Shown here one piece after another: positions 31,726 to 40,461 of a stretch of 56,459 nucleotides of DNA. The DNA comes from JBEOJY01 sp040275305 (GTDB lineage: Bacteria > Pseudomonadota > Alphaproteobacteria > UBA9219): assembly GCA_040275305.1 (NCBI GenBank), contig JBEOJY010000046.1, positions 1 to 56,459 on the forward strand, written 5' to 3'. Made by a program: the position numbers and the translations under genes. Positions within the stretch are counted from its first letter, which is position 1, and each line of letters starts with the position of its first letter. Under the pieces are notes generated by a model that was given only the letters and a program-made list of their open reading frames with translations, did not search any database and was not told where the DNA came from.

Positions 31726-34122
31726 CTACCCCCTCAGCTCCGCGCCGACAGCCTTGGCGGCGGAATCGGCGATGCGCTTACCCAACGCTTCAATCTCTGC
31801 ATCCGTCAACGTCTTGCCCACAGGCTGCACCGTGACGCTTAAAGCCAAGGACTTCTTGCCCTGCGGCAAGTGCTCGCCTTGGTACACGTCGAACGCATTG
31901 ACCTCGCGGATCAACGCCTTGTCCACATCCTTGACCGCCTTGACGAGCTTGGCCGCCGTCACCGCGTTCTCGACCACGAACGCGAAATCGCGCGTCAAAG
32001 GCTGCAAAGGCTCAAGCGTGAGCAGGGGCTTGGCGCTTCCCGTCGCGCGGCTTTGCGGGATGGCTTCCAGAAACACTTCGCAGACCGCCATCGGGCCAAT
32101 GGCGTCATACGCCGCCAAAACCGATGGATGAGCCTCGCCGAAATAGGCCAGCACGTTCGGCCCCAGCCGCAACGCGCCCGAACGCCCCGGATGATACCAG
32201 ACTGGCGCATCGGTTGTGACCTGCAGGGATGCGACGGGCGCTCCCGCTGCGGCCAGCGCCGCGAGCGCATCGGCCTTGGCGTCGAACGCGTCAACCGGAC
32301 GTGAAGACGCTGCCCAATGGCGCGGGGTAGCTCCAGCCCTCAACGCGGCCGCCACCAAAACCTGTCCAGCCTTCTTCTCGCGCAAGAAAATCGGCCCGAC
32401 CTCGAACAATCCGGCATCGCCAAATCCCCGCGCGGCGTTGCGCTGCGCCGCCGCGATAAGATTGCCGAGAATCGAAGGCCGCATGACATCAAGATCGCTG
32501 CTGATTGGATTCTGAAGCCGCAACACATGATCGACCTCGCCGCCGAACAGCGCCGCCTGAGCGCCCGGCATGAACGACCACGTAACCGCCTCCATCAAGC
32601 CTTGCGCCGCGAGCGCGCGCCGCGCGGCGCTCGACCGTTTGTCCAGCGTGTCGAGAAGAGGCGTGGAAGAAACGAAACCGCATGAGGAAACAGTGGCCGG
32701 AATATGCTCATAGCCCTTGATGCGGATAATCTCTTCGGTCAGATCGGCGACGCCTTCAATATCGGGCCGCCATGACGGAGGCGTGACGCTCAACGAATCC
32801 TTGCCGGACGCGACCTTGAACCCAAGCTTCGACAGGATCGCCGCTTGCTCGTCCACCGGAACATCCACGCCAAGCCGCTTGGCGCAGGCCTTGTGCGGCA
32901 GAATGTAAGCGCCCTTGGCGGGAGGCTCGGCCCCCGTGACATGCAACTGGCTCACAACCGTCTGAGGCGTGCCGCACAGTTCGACGATCAACCGCGTCGC
33001 GATTTCCGCGCCGGGCGCTGTCGAAGCCGGATCGACTCCGCGCTCAAAGCGATAACGCGCGTCCGAGACGATCTGCAACGCGCGTCCGGTGCGGGCCGTG
33101 CGGGCCGGATCGAACCATGCGGATTCAAGGAAAACCTCGGTCGTGGCCTCGTCGCAGGAACTGCCGACGCCGCCCACGATCCCGGCAAGGCTCAAGACTC
33201 CGGTGTCGTCGCCTATGGCCGTCATGCCGGATTCCAAAGTGTAGGACTTGCCGTTCAGCGCATCGAGCGTCTCGCCGCCCTTGGCCGCGCGAACCCACAG
33301 ATGGCCCTTGATCTTCTTCGCGTCGAACACATGCAAGGGCCGCGCGAAATCTAAGGTCAGGAAGTTGGTGATATCGACCAGCGCGGAAATTGGGCGCAAC
33401 CCAACCGACTTAAGCCTGCGCTGCAACCATTCGGGGCTGGGCCTGTTTTGGATGTTGCGGATGACGCGCCCCGCGAACAACGAGCAGGCGGGAGTTTCAA
33501 TGGCCACCTTGATGGGACAAGGCTCGCTTCCCGCAACAGCCTGCGCGTCGATCTGCCTCAGCGTGCCAAGCCCCGCCGCCGCCAAATCCCGCGCGATGCC
33601 GTAAACGCCTGCGCAATCTGGACGGTTAGGCGTCAGGTTGATTTCCAGAACCGGATCGTCGAACCCGGCGTAGCTCGCGAATTTGGCTCCCACCGGCGCA
33701 TCGTCGGGAAGCTCGATGATGCCGGGCTTGTCCTCGTCCACAAGGCCAAGCTCATCCTCGGCGCACAGCATCCCTTGCGACTCCACGCCACGAATGACGC
33801 CTTTTTCCAAAGGCTTGCCTGTCCCCGGCATCACGTTGCCGGGACGCGCAAGCACGGTCTTCAATCCCGCGCGGCAATTCGGAGCGCCGCACACCACCTG
33901 AATCGTCTCCTTGCCTGTGTTGACAGAGCAAACCTTGAGGCGGTCGGCTTGCGGATGCTTCTCCGCCGTCATGACCTGCGCGACGACGAACGGCGCCAGC
34001 GCCTTGCCGCCGTCCGCGACGCCCTCGACCTCCAGCCCGATGGCCGTCAGTTTCGCGCTGATCTCGTCGAGCGTCGCCGTGGTGTCCAGATGCTGCTTGA
34101 GCCAAGAGAGAGAGAGTTTCAT
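31726..34122 (-). CDS. pheT: Phenylalanine--tRNA ligase, beta subunit
   Basis: PheT is the large subunit of the heterotetrameric enzyme that charges tRNA-Phe. The product has 798 residues. The N-terminal tRNA-binding EMAP-like domain (about 40-150), the B3/B4 editing domain (about 210-380), the B5 domain and the C-terminal ferredoxin-fold anticodon-binding domain (last ~90 residues) follow in order. The ATG at 34122 starts MKLSLSWLKQHLDT, the classic PheT N-terminus; the open frame upstream to 34161 is not used by relatives. The alpha-subunit gene pheS is not next to it, so the usual pheST pair is split, with a DUF559 ORF and a repeat upstream. Confidence 0.96.
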   Translation of the reverse strand: MKLSLSWLKQHLDTTATLDEISAKLTAIGLEVEGVADGGKALAPFVVAQVMTAEKHPQADRLKVCSVNTGKETIQVVCGAPNCRAGLKTVLARPGNVMPGTGKPLEKGVIRGVESQGMLCAEDELGLVDEDKPGIIELPDDAPVGAKFASYAGFDDPVLEINLTPNRPDCAGVYGIARDLAAAGLGTLRQIDAQAVAGSEPCPIKVAIETPACSLFAGRVIRNIQNRPSPEWLQRRLKSVGLRPISALVDITNFLTLDFARPLHVFDAKKIKGHLWVRAAKGGETLDALNGKSYTLESGMTAIGDDTGVLSLAGIVGGVGSSCDEATTEVFLESAWFDPARTARTGRALQIVSDARYRFERGVDPASTAPGAEIATRLIVELCGTPQTVVSQLHVTGAEPPAKGAYILPHKACAKRLGVDVPVDEQAAILSKLGFKVASGKDSLSVTPPSWRPDIEGVADLTEEIIRIKGYEHIPATVSSCGFVSSTPLLDTLDKRSSAARRALAAQGLMEAVTWSFMPGAQAALFGGEVDHVLRLQNPISSDLDVMRPSILGNLIAAAQRNAARGFGDAGLFEVGPIFLREKKAGQVLVAAALRAGATPRHWAASSRPVDAFDAKADALAALAAAGAPVASLQVTTDAPVWYHPGRSGALRLGPNVLAYFGEAHPSVLAAYDAIGPMAVCEVFLEAIPQSRATGSAKPLLTLEPLQPLTRDFAFVVENAVTAAKLVKAVKDVDKALIREVNAFDVYQGEHLPQGKKSLALSVTVQPVGKTLTDAEIEALGKRIADSAAKAVGAELRG

Positions 34123-34636
34123 TGTCTGTAACCTTGATCCGCCTGTACAATGCGATGACACGCCAAAATCCCGCCCTGATTCCCTCCCCCTTGCGGGGAG
34201 GGTTAGAGCCTGCCCCCGCGAAGGCGGGGGGTGGGGGAGTTTCTACAAGTCCAATATTTGAGTTCATGCGTATCAACGATTCCGCATAACTCAAGATAGA
34301 TAACACGACGCCATCCACATTGTTCATAACATCGCTGTTGGAAAAACGAAGCACAGTATATCCCATATTGTGAAGTTTTTTGTCCCTCTCAAAATCGTAC
34401 GCATGCTGTGCGCCGTGGGACTCTCCATCAAGTTCAATCAATAGCCGCGCGCGCAAACAGGCAAAATCTGCAATGTAAGGATGTATCGGCTGCTGCCGCC
34501 TGAATCTGAAGCCGTGTTGCCGTCCCGCTTGTTTCAAAACACACCATAACATCTGCTCAGGTGGCGAAGCGCTACAGCGCAAATCGCGAGCTTTACGAAT
34601 ATCAACAGCATTATTTCTATGTTGGTTCCTCAACAT
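33752..34636 (-). CDS. DUF559 nuclease-fold ORF that reads through a repeat into pheT
   Basis: Residues 1 to about 125 match the DUF559 family (PD-(D/E)xK/Vsr-like fold): PPEQMLWCVLKQAG near the start, FRRQQPIHPYIADFACL, then LIELDGESH and YTVLRFSN. In many alphaproteobacteria such a gene accompanies pheST; its function is unknown. The domain ends near 34250. The frame then continues through a family A repeat and runs about 370 bp into pheT in another frame, where the sequence is nonsense (Arg- and Gly-rich). The native stop was probably lost when the repeat arrived, so the true functional part is about 34250-34636. Confidence 0.6.
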   Translation of the reverse strand: MLRNQHRNNAVDIRKARDLRCSASPPEQMLWCVLKQAGRQHGFRFRRQQPIHPYIADFACLRARLLIELDGESHGAQHAYDFERDKKLHNMGYTVLRFSNSDVMNNVDGVVLSILSYAESLIRMNSNIGLVETPPPPAFAGAGSNPPRKGEGIRAGFWRVIALYRRIKVTDNETLSLLAQAASGHHGDARRDQRETDGHRAGGRGRRGRRQGAGAVRRRAGHDGGEASASRPPQGLLCQHRQGDDSGGVRRSELPRGIEDRACASRQRDAGDRQAFGKRRHSWRGVARDAVRRG

Positions 34637-34755
34637 TGATATGCTTTCAAGCTATTGCAGTAATCTCGCCCTGATTCCCTCCCCGCAAGGGGGAGGGAAT
34701 CAGGGCTTGTCTTCGTCACAAATTTTCTTACCCTGTCTTCAATCTTGCCGACACC

Positions 34756-35616
34756 CTATTTTCCCATCCCGAAATACTTGAAGAAATCCCCCTCCGGCGA
34801 CAGCACATAGGTTGTGTTCTCCGGCTTGAGGCTTTCGCGGTAGGCCGTCAGCGAACGCCAGTAGGCGAAGAACTGCGGATCGCGCCCCGTCGAGTCGGCC
34901 ATGATCTCCAAAGCCTTGCGGTCGCCTTCGCCCATCATCTTCTCGGCGCGGCCTTTGGCATCGGCGCGAATGACCGTCGCCTTGCGGTCGGCCTCGGCCA
35001 CGATCTGCGCCGCCTGCTGCTGGCCGGTCGCGCGGATTTGCGCGGCCTCCTGAATGCGCTGCGAGCGCATGCGGGCGAACACGGCATCGCTGGTCTTGCC
35101 CGGAAGGTCGGTGCGGCGAATGCGAACATCGACGATCTCGATGCCAAGATCCTTGACCTGATCGTTGACCTCGCGGCGGATCTTGGCCATCACGTCGTCG
35201 CGCTCCGGCGAAAGCACCGTCGCCATGCGGATCGTGCCGAACACGCTGCGCAGCGAAGCGTTGAGGATCGTCCCAAGCCTATCGTTGGCGATACGCTCGT
35301 TGCGCAGGCGTTGATAGTAAAGCACCGGATCGACGATCTTCCACCGCGCGAAAGCGTCTACCTCAAGCGGCTTCTGCTCCTCCATCATGATTTCCTGACT
35401 CGGCGCGTCGACCGCCAGCACGCGCTTGTCGAAAATCTCGACATCCTGAATGAAAGGCAGCTTGAAATGCAACCCCGGCTCCGTCACGACGCGCACATTC
35501 TCGCGGAACTGGAACACGATGGCCTGCTGGGTCTGGATCGTGATGAAACAGGCGTTCGTCAGCGTGATAAGCGCCGCGAAACCAAGGATCAGCCAAGTGA
35601 CAATACGCGCGTTCAT
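34756..35616 (-). CDS. hflC: Protease modulator HflC
   Basis: HflC is an SPFH/band 7 inner-membrane protein that forms a large periplasmic cage with HflK around the FtsH protease and limits FtsH activity on membrane proteins. The 286-residue protein has an N-terminal transmembrane anchor (ITWLILGFAALITLTNACF region). The band 7 domain (residues about 20-190) and a coiled-coil region rich in Ala, Gln and Arg follow. Its ATG overlaps the hflK stop (ATGA), so the two are translationally coupled. Confidence 0.95.
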   Translation of the reverse strand: MNARIVTWLILGFAALITLTNACFITIQTQQAIVFQFRENVRVVTEPGLHFKLPFIQDVEIFDKRVLAVDAPSQEIMMEEQKPLEVDAFARWKIVDPVLYYQRLRNERIANDRLGTILNASLRSVFGTIRMATVLSPERDDVMAKIRREVNDQVKDLGIEIVDVRIRRTDLPGKTSDAVFARMRSQRIQEAAQIRATGQQQAAQIVAEADRKATVIRADAKGRAEKMMGEGDRKALEIMADSTGRDPQFFAYWRSLTAYRESLKPENTTYVLSPEGDFFKYFGMGK

Positions 35617-36845
35617 CGGGAAGCTCCTTCGTCTGAAGAGACTGCGGCCTGTGCCGGACTGGGTCGCGCTGCCGCGCCCCCGCCGGATTCGCGCAGCGGC
35701 ATAAGATAGGGCACCGCGCTTGCGCCGCTTTTGTCGAGTACGACCTTGCGGGCGTTAGCAAGCACCGCCTCCATAGTCTCAAGATACAACCGCTTGGAAG
35801 TCACGTCGCGCGCGGCGTTGTAAGCCGTAAGAACCTCGCGGAATCTATCAGCCTCGCCCTTGGCCAACGCGATTTTCTGGTCGCGATAACCGACCGCCTG
35901 TTGCTCGATCTTCGCCGCTTCGCCCTTGGCCTCCGGCACGACCTTGTTGGCATGCGTTTCGGCCTCGTTGCGGAAACGCTCCTGATCAAGTCGCGCGTTG
36001 ACGACATCCTGAAACGCGGCCTTGACCTCGTCAGGCACTGAAACGGTCTGGAGATTGATCTGGGTAATCATGACTCCGGCATTGTAGTCGTCCATCAGTT
36101 TTTGCAGCCTCAAGCGCGATTCCTCCGCGATCTGGCCACGCCCGTCGGTCAGTGCGAATTGTAGCTTGTTCTGGCCGATCACTTCGCGCATGGCGCTCTC
36201 GGCGGCCATCTTGATCGTCATCTCCGGATCGCGGATTTCGAACAGGAACTTCTGGATATCGCTGATGCGCCAGAACACCGAAAACTCGACATTGATAATG
36301 TTTTCGTCCTGCGTGAGCATCATGCTTTCTTCGGGCAGCGACCGAGAATCAACGTCGCGCGCGGCCATCCGAGTGGACAGAGGACTGCGGAAGCCGATTT
36401 GGATCGCGTTTTGCGACGTGACGTTAGGCAGCAAGACATCCTCGATCGGCGAGGGCAGGTGATAATGCAGCCCCGGTTTCTCGGTGCGCTCGAAAGCGCC
36501 GAAACGCATCACGACGCCGACCTGCTCGGTGCCCACCTGATAAAATCCGCTCAAAGCCCACAAAGCCATGAACGCGGCTACGCCTAATATGACAAGCCGC
36601 GATGATCCGCCAGAACGCCCGAACCATTGCCTGAATTTCTTGTCCATTTCCTCGAACAGCTTGTTGAAATCGGGAGGAGGAGGGATATCCTGCGAACCGC
36701 CGCCGCCCCCATTGCCGCCTGAACTAGGTCCTTTGGGCCTGCCGGATTGCATCCACGGATTAGCCCCCGGCTTGGAAGCCCCTTGTTTATCGCCGGATTT
36801 ACCATGAGAGGGCCCCCATGGGCCGCCATTGTTATTCCATGTCAT
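35613..36845 (-). CDS. hflK: FtsH protease activity modulator HflK
   Basis: HflK is the partner of HflC in the FtsH-associated SPFH cage. The product has 410 residues from this ATG, which begins MTWNNNGGPWG as in relatives and is preceded by AGGA. A Gly/Pro-rich cytosolic N-terminus is followed by one transmembrane helix (LVILGVAAFMALWALSGFY), the band 7 domain, and an Ala/Arg/Glu-rich coiled-coil. The frame is open upstream to 37052, but that part is AT-rich intergenic sequence that overlaps the divergent methyltransferase gene. Confidence 0.95.
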   Translation of the reverse strand: MTWNNNGGPWGPSHGKSGDKQGASKPGANPWMQSGRPKGPSSGGNGGGGGSQDIPPPPDFNKLFEEMDKKFRQWFGRSGGSSRLVILGVAAFMALWALSGFYQVGTEQVGVVMRFGAFERTEKPGLHYHLPSPIEDVLLPNVTSQNAIQIGFRSPLSTRMAARDVDSRSLPEESMMLTQDENIINVEFSVFWRISDIQKFLFEIRDPEMTIKMAAESAMREVIGQNKLQFALTDGRGQIAEESRLRLQKLMDDYNAGVMITQINLQTVSVPDEVKAAFQDVVNARLDQERFRNEAETHANKVVPEAKGEAAKIEQQAVGYRDQKIALAKGEADRFREVLTAYNAARDVTSKRLYLETMEAVLANARKVVLDKSGASAVPYLMPLRESGGGAAARPSPAQAAVSSDEGASR

Positions 36846-36959
36846 CGCAGTCTCGTCCTCGAAGGCAAAAGAAAATGAACACCCTGTACAATAACCCGCT
36901 TTTCCAAGATAAAGAAAGAGCCAGTTAACGATGCCAGCATAAGCTTTCAGGATAGAAAC

Positions 36960-37535
36960 ATGAATATGACGCTTGATTTCATTGTCAATAAGATATTGTT
37001 CTGGCTCCTGATCGGAATGATCGGGCTGGAAGTGTGGAATCTGGTCTTCCATCGTGGCGTCACAAATCTCCCCACTTCGTCTGCGATCCGCGCCAAAATG
37101 ATCGAGTTGCTCCGCGCCGACAAGGACAAGCGCAGCCTGTCGCCTTACACCATCGTCGATGTGGGGTCCGGCAACGGAGCGCTGACCCGCGCAATCGCGC
37201 GCGCGATCCCGGACGCGAAAATCGTTGGGCTAGAGTACTCGCCCCTGTCGGTCGCGTGGTCGAATTTGATAAGAAAGTTGAAAAGACTAAACAATCTGTC
37301 CTATCGTCGCATGGATTTCATGCGCTACGACTTCGCCGAACCCGACGCGATCACGACTTTTCTCTTGCCGGGCGTCATGTATCCGTTGAGCAAGAAGTTC
37401 ACGGATGAGACCAAGCCGGGAACCGTGATCGTCGCGAACACATTCCCACTTCACGGAGACTGGAAGCCGGAGGAAACATTTCACGTCAAAACCTTCCCCC
37501 CGCCGCAGGGCAAGGTGTTTTTGTACCGCAAATGA
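36960..37535 (+). CDS. Membrane-anchored class I SAM-dependent methyltransferase
   Basis: The 191-residue protein starts with one transmembrane helix (ILFWLLIGMIGLEVWNLVF), followed by a Rossmann methyltransferase domain. Motif I is IVDVGSGNG and the acidic residue after strand 2 appears in VGLEYS. The domain is short and lacks a recognisable substrate-specific insert, so the substrate is unknown. It is divergent from hflK (114 bp between starts) and is followed by a family D repeat before hisS. Confidence 0.82.
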   Translation: MNMTLDFIVNKILFWLLIGMIGLEVWNLVFHRGVTNLPTSSAIRAKMIELLRADKDKRSLSPYTIVDVGSGNGALTRAIARAIPDAKIVGLEYSPLSVAWSNLIRKLKRLNNLSYRRMDFMRYDFAEPDAITTFLLPGVMYPLSKKFTDETKPGTVIVANTFPLHGDWKPEETFHVKTFPPPQGKVFLYRK

Positions 37536-37612
37536 TAGGTTTCTGATGTTTAATCGCACGACACTAAACATGATCGCGTTGTTGCAGAACAAGATTCGAT
37601 GTGGCCGCAAGC

Positions 37613-37726
37613 GTCATGCCCGCGAAGGCGGGCATCCATCTCCGGTCATCAACGCAAGCGAATCTCTTGCATATTTTACGCTTGTTCCAGCAGCGGGAGA
37701 TGGATGCCCGCCTTCGCGGGCATGAC
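37613..37726. repeat. Family D palindromic repeat (GTCATGCCCGCGAAGGCGGGCATCC...)
   Basis: GTCATGCCCGCGAAGGCGGG and its mirror CCCGCCTTCGCGGGCATGAC enclose a spacer with AATCTCTTGCATATTTTACG. A near-identical unit lies at 43901-44013, and a half copy is inside the MITE at 52174. Flanking arms (CAGAACAAGATTCG) link it to the element at 11412. It fills the gap between the methyltransferase gene and hisS. Confidence 0.7.
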
Positions 37727-37795
37727 CCCGTTTTGTGGAACCTTGTTTCCCAACTTTTGAACTGCAGTGAAGGAAAGAGAGAAGGACTTTTTATC

Positions 37796-39148
37796 ATGGC
37801 CATCATTCAGCCCCGCACCGTTCCCGGAACGCTCGAACTCCTGCCGCGCGATCAAATGGCGTTCCAGCATATGCTCGACACCATCCGTCGCGGCTACGAG
37901 CGCTTCGGCTTCGTGCCAGTGGAAACGCCAGTGTTCGAGTTGAAGGACGTGCTGCTGACCAAATCGGGCGGCGAGACGGAAAAGCAAGTCTACTTCGTCC
38001 AGTCCACCGGAGCGATCCAGCAAGGCAACGAGGCCGAGCTAGCGCTACGCTTCGATCTCACCGTGCCGCTCGCGCGCTTTGTCGCGGAGCACGAACGCGA
38101 ACTGGCCTTCCCGTTCCGCCGCTATCAGATTCAGCGCGTCTATCGCGGCGAGCGGGCGCAGCGCGGACGCTTCCGAGAATTCTACCAGTGCGACATCGAC
38201 GTGATCGGCAAGGACAAGCTTGATCCGGCCTATGACGCGGAACTGCCCGCCATCATCGTGCAAATCTTCGAAGAACTACGCGTCGGAGATTTCACGATCC
38301 ACTTCAGCAACCGCAAGCTTCTGCGCGGATTGCTGGCAAGCTATGGCCTCGACTCCGCCGAAACGCAAAAATTAATCCTGCGCGAAATTGACAAGCTCGA
38401 CAAGATCGGGGCAGGGAAGGTGCGCGACTCCATCACCGCGCTGGGCCTCGACCCAAGCAAGGCCGACATTCTGCTGGGACTTGTGGCCAGCAAAGACGGT
38501 AAGCGCGAAACGCTGGAGCTTTTGCGCGCGCAAGAATGCGCTGACCCGGTGTTTCAACAAGGCCTTGCCGAAGTCGCGCAGATGGTCGATATGCTCGCGG
38601 CGCTCGGCGTGCCGGAGAACAGAACGCGCCTCAACCTCGCCATCGCGCGCGGCCTCGATTACTACACCGGCACAGTCTACGAAACGCTGATCGACGCGCA
38701 CCCAGAGTTCGGCAGCGTCTGTTCCGGCGGTCGCTACGACGATCTCGCGGGCTACTACACCAAATCGAAACTGCCGGGCGTTGGCATCTCCATCGGCCTT
38801 ACGCGCCTATATGACCAACTTTCGGCCAACGGATTGTTGCCGCAGGTGACAAGCAGCGTGCAAGCGCTCGTGACCCAACTTGACCAGACCTTGAGCGCCG
38901 ACTACCTCGCGCTCGCGGCGGAACTCCGCCGCGCGGGCCTGAACGTCGAGCATTATCTGGAACCGGCCAAACTCGACAAGCAGCTAAAATACGCCGACAA
39001 GGCAGGAATTCCCTACGCCCTCATCCTCGGCCCCGACGAAAAGGCCAAAGGCGTCGTCGTCGTCAAGGACCTCGCCGCCAAAACGCAAACGGAAGTCCCG
39101 CGCGGAGAGACTGCGGCTCACCTGAAACAAGTCTTAAGCCGGGCATAA
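37796..39148 (+). CDS. hisS: Histidine--tRNA ligase
   Basis: This class II aminoacyl-tRNA synthetase charges tRNA-His. From the ATG at 37796 it has 450 residues. GAAGGA precedes this ATG at about nine bases, and the frame upstream to 37601 is repeat sequence. Motif 2 (FRRYQIQRVYRGER...REFYQCDID) and the HisA-type ARGLDYYTG...FGSVCSGGRYDDL signature are present. The C-terminal ~90 residues are the anticodon-binding domain. Its stop overlaps the end of the convergent phosphotransferase gene by 15 bases. Confidence 0.96.
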   Translation: MAIIQPRTVPGTLELLPRDQMAFQHMLDTIRRGYERFGFVPVETPVFELKDVLLTKSGGETEKQVYFVQSTGAIQQGNEAELALRFDLTVPLARFVAEHERELAFPFRRYQIQRVYRGERAQRGRFREFYQCDIDVIGKDKLDPAYDAELPAIIVQIFEELRVGDFTIHFSNRKLLRGLLASYGLDSAETQKLILREIDKLDKIGAGKVRDSITALGLDPSKADILLGLVASKDGKRETLELLRAQECADPVFQQGLAEVAQMVDMLAALGVPENRTRLNLAIARGLDYYTGTVYETLIDAHPEFGSVCSGGRYDDLAGYYTKSKLPGVGISIGLTRLYDQLSANGLLPQVTSSVQALVTQLDQTLSADYLALAAELRRAGLNVEHYLEPAKLDKQLKYADKAGIPYALILGPDEKAKGVVVVKDLAAKTQTEVPRGETAAHLKQVLSRA

Positions 39149-40093
39149 ACTGCGCAGGTTGTTAGCATAGGTGCAAAATTGTTGTCGAACGGCCTTCGGA
39201 AGGCCACCTTTTGAAAGCAGGTCCAGATAGTTCGTGGCAAGCTGGAAGCGTTTTGTTTGACCTCGCATGGCCCACGCGATCTGTATGGCCGCGCTGATCA
39301 TCTGTATGCAGTCAACATCCAAAGTTTTCCCCCAAGCTTTTTTGTAAGACGATGCTGTCAATAGCATGGCCGTTGGAAAACTTGACATGTTGGAAAACTC
39401 AAACTCGACCGGGGCGATACAAGGCTGCGCGTCAATCAAACCTGTTATGACGCCCTCGTCGCTGACGAAGAAATTGTTGGGGTGAGCATCGCCATGAATG
39501 GCGCGCCAACTCTTCAAAGACTTCCGATCGATATGATCCATCAATGCGCTCAGTATAAGGTGTGCGGAGGGCATGGCGGAATCCTCATGATTTACGATCT
39601 GGCTAAGTGTTTTACCTAAGCGACTATCTGTAAATGCCTGCACGACGGAGAGATCATCGCGGCGCGAAGCCACCACGGAAGCGGTAGCGTGAAACGCGAG
39701 CAACGACTTGGACAGAGAATCGATGAGCGGTCGATTGACTCCTCGTTGCCTAAGAAATTCACTGGCGGGTGTGCCCGACACGCGGTGATAAATCTGCCAA
39801 GAATAATAGGGCCTGCCGAAAATGACGCAGGGGTCTTTTAACACGTCTTCCTCGATAAGATTCGGCGTGGGAACATCTGGAGCTTCAGCTTTCAATAGGG
39901 CGTTAAAGCGCGCGCACCATTGATCATATTGCACCAAATCCTGATCGAAATCGCGAAGAGCGCCCCCATGATAAAGACGCAGGACAGTACGATCGTCCAA
40001 GGCCCAAACATCCGCAGAGGCTCCCGTGCCAAGTGCAGGCTTGCGAGGGTCGAAAAGCTTCGAGTATTTTTCTGAAAGAAATGAATAACACAT
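39134..40093 (-). CDS. Phosphotransferase, aminoglycoside/choline kinase-like fold
   Basis: The product has about 319 residues. A kinase-like N-lobe (LGTGASADVWALDD, a glycine-rich loop equivalent, then VLRLYHG with the Lys position replaced by Arg) precedes the catalytic loop HGDAHPNNFFV and the metal-binding D in GLIDAQP. This is the APH / choline kinase superfamily. The natural substrate is unknown and need not be an antibiotic. The start at 40093 was preferred over 40135 because the extra residues are AT-rich leader-like sequence. The upstream gap to 40461 holds AT-rich sequence and a family A element. Confidence 0.78.
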   Translation of the reverse strand: MCYSFLSEKYSKLFDPRKPALGTGASADVWALDDRTVLRLYHGGALRDFDQDLVQYDQWCARFNALLKAEAPDVPTPNLIEEDVLKDPCVIFGRPYYSWQIYHRVSGTPASEFLRQRGVNRPLIDSLSKSLLAFHATASVVASRRDDLSVVQAFTDSRLGKTLSQIVNHEDSAMPSAHLILSALMDHIDRKSLKSWRAIHGDAHPNNFFVSDEGVITGLIDAQPCIAPVEFEFSNMSSFPTAMLLTASSYKKAWGKTLDVDCIQMISAAIQIAWAMRGQTKRFQLATNYLDLLSKGGLPKAVRQQFCTYANNLRSLCPA

Positions 40094-40230
40094 ATGGATG
40101 CAACGCGAAAAAAGATACAGCCCGATAATATACAATCATACGGAGTATATTAATGAATAAAAAACCAGACAGCTAACAAATATTGTAGTTAAAATACTTG
40201 CGCTAATGAGATGGAGGGTAATAAATAACC

Positions 40231-40361
40231 TATACCCCTCGCACTTGAAGAGCTGGCAAACATTGACGCAAGACAGTCTGGATTCCCTCCCCGCAAGGGA
40301 GAGGAAATCAGGTTGCGCCATTTTCACGTGCTTTCCCAACTCTTGAACTGCTAGGGGTATA
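40231..40361. repeat. Family A MITE-like repeat, compact copy with ~31-bp terminal inverted repeats
   Basis: The left end TATACCCCTCGCACTTGAAG and the inverse of the right end, TATACCCCTAGCAGTTCAAG, match at about 27 of 31 positions over the full arms. The centre is CCCTCCCCGCAAGGGAGAGG. At 131 bp it is the cleanest copy in the window and defines the family's ends. The gap 40094-40461 holds only this and AT-rich sequence. Confidence 0.72.
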
Positions 40362-40461
40362 GGCAAAAACAACCTCCAAGAAGGTTGTAAACGCATAGCC
40401 CTTCGTTTACACCAATCAGGATCATCCGCGTCCGCCGCTTAAAAGCCATTCCCGACCCGAC

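Noticed and set aside
36846..37052. N-terminal extension of hflK
   Set aside because: It runs through an AT-rich leader overlapping the divergent methyltransferase gene. The known HflK start is at 36845.
37601..37795. N-terminal extension of hisS
   Set aside because: The extra residues are encoded by the family D repeat; the ATG at 37796 has a good ribosome-binding site and gives the normal HisS length.
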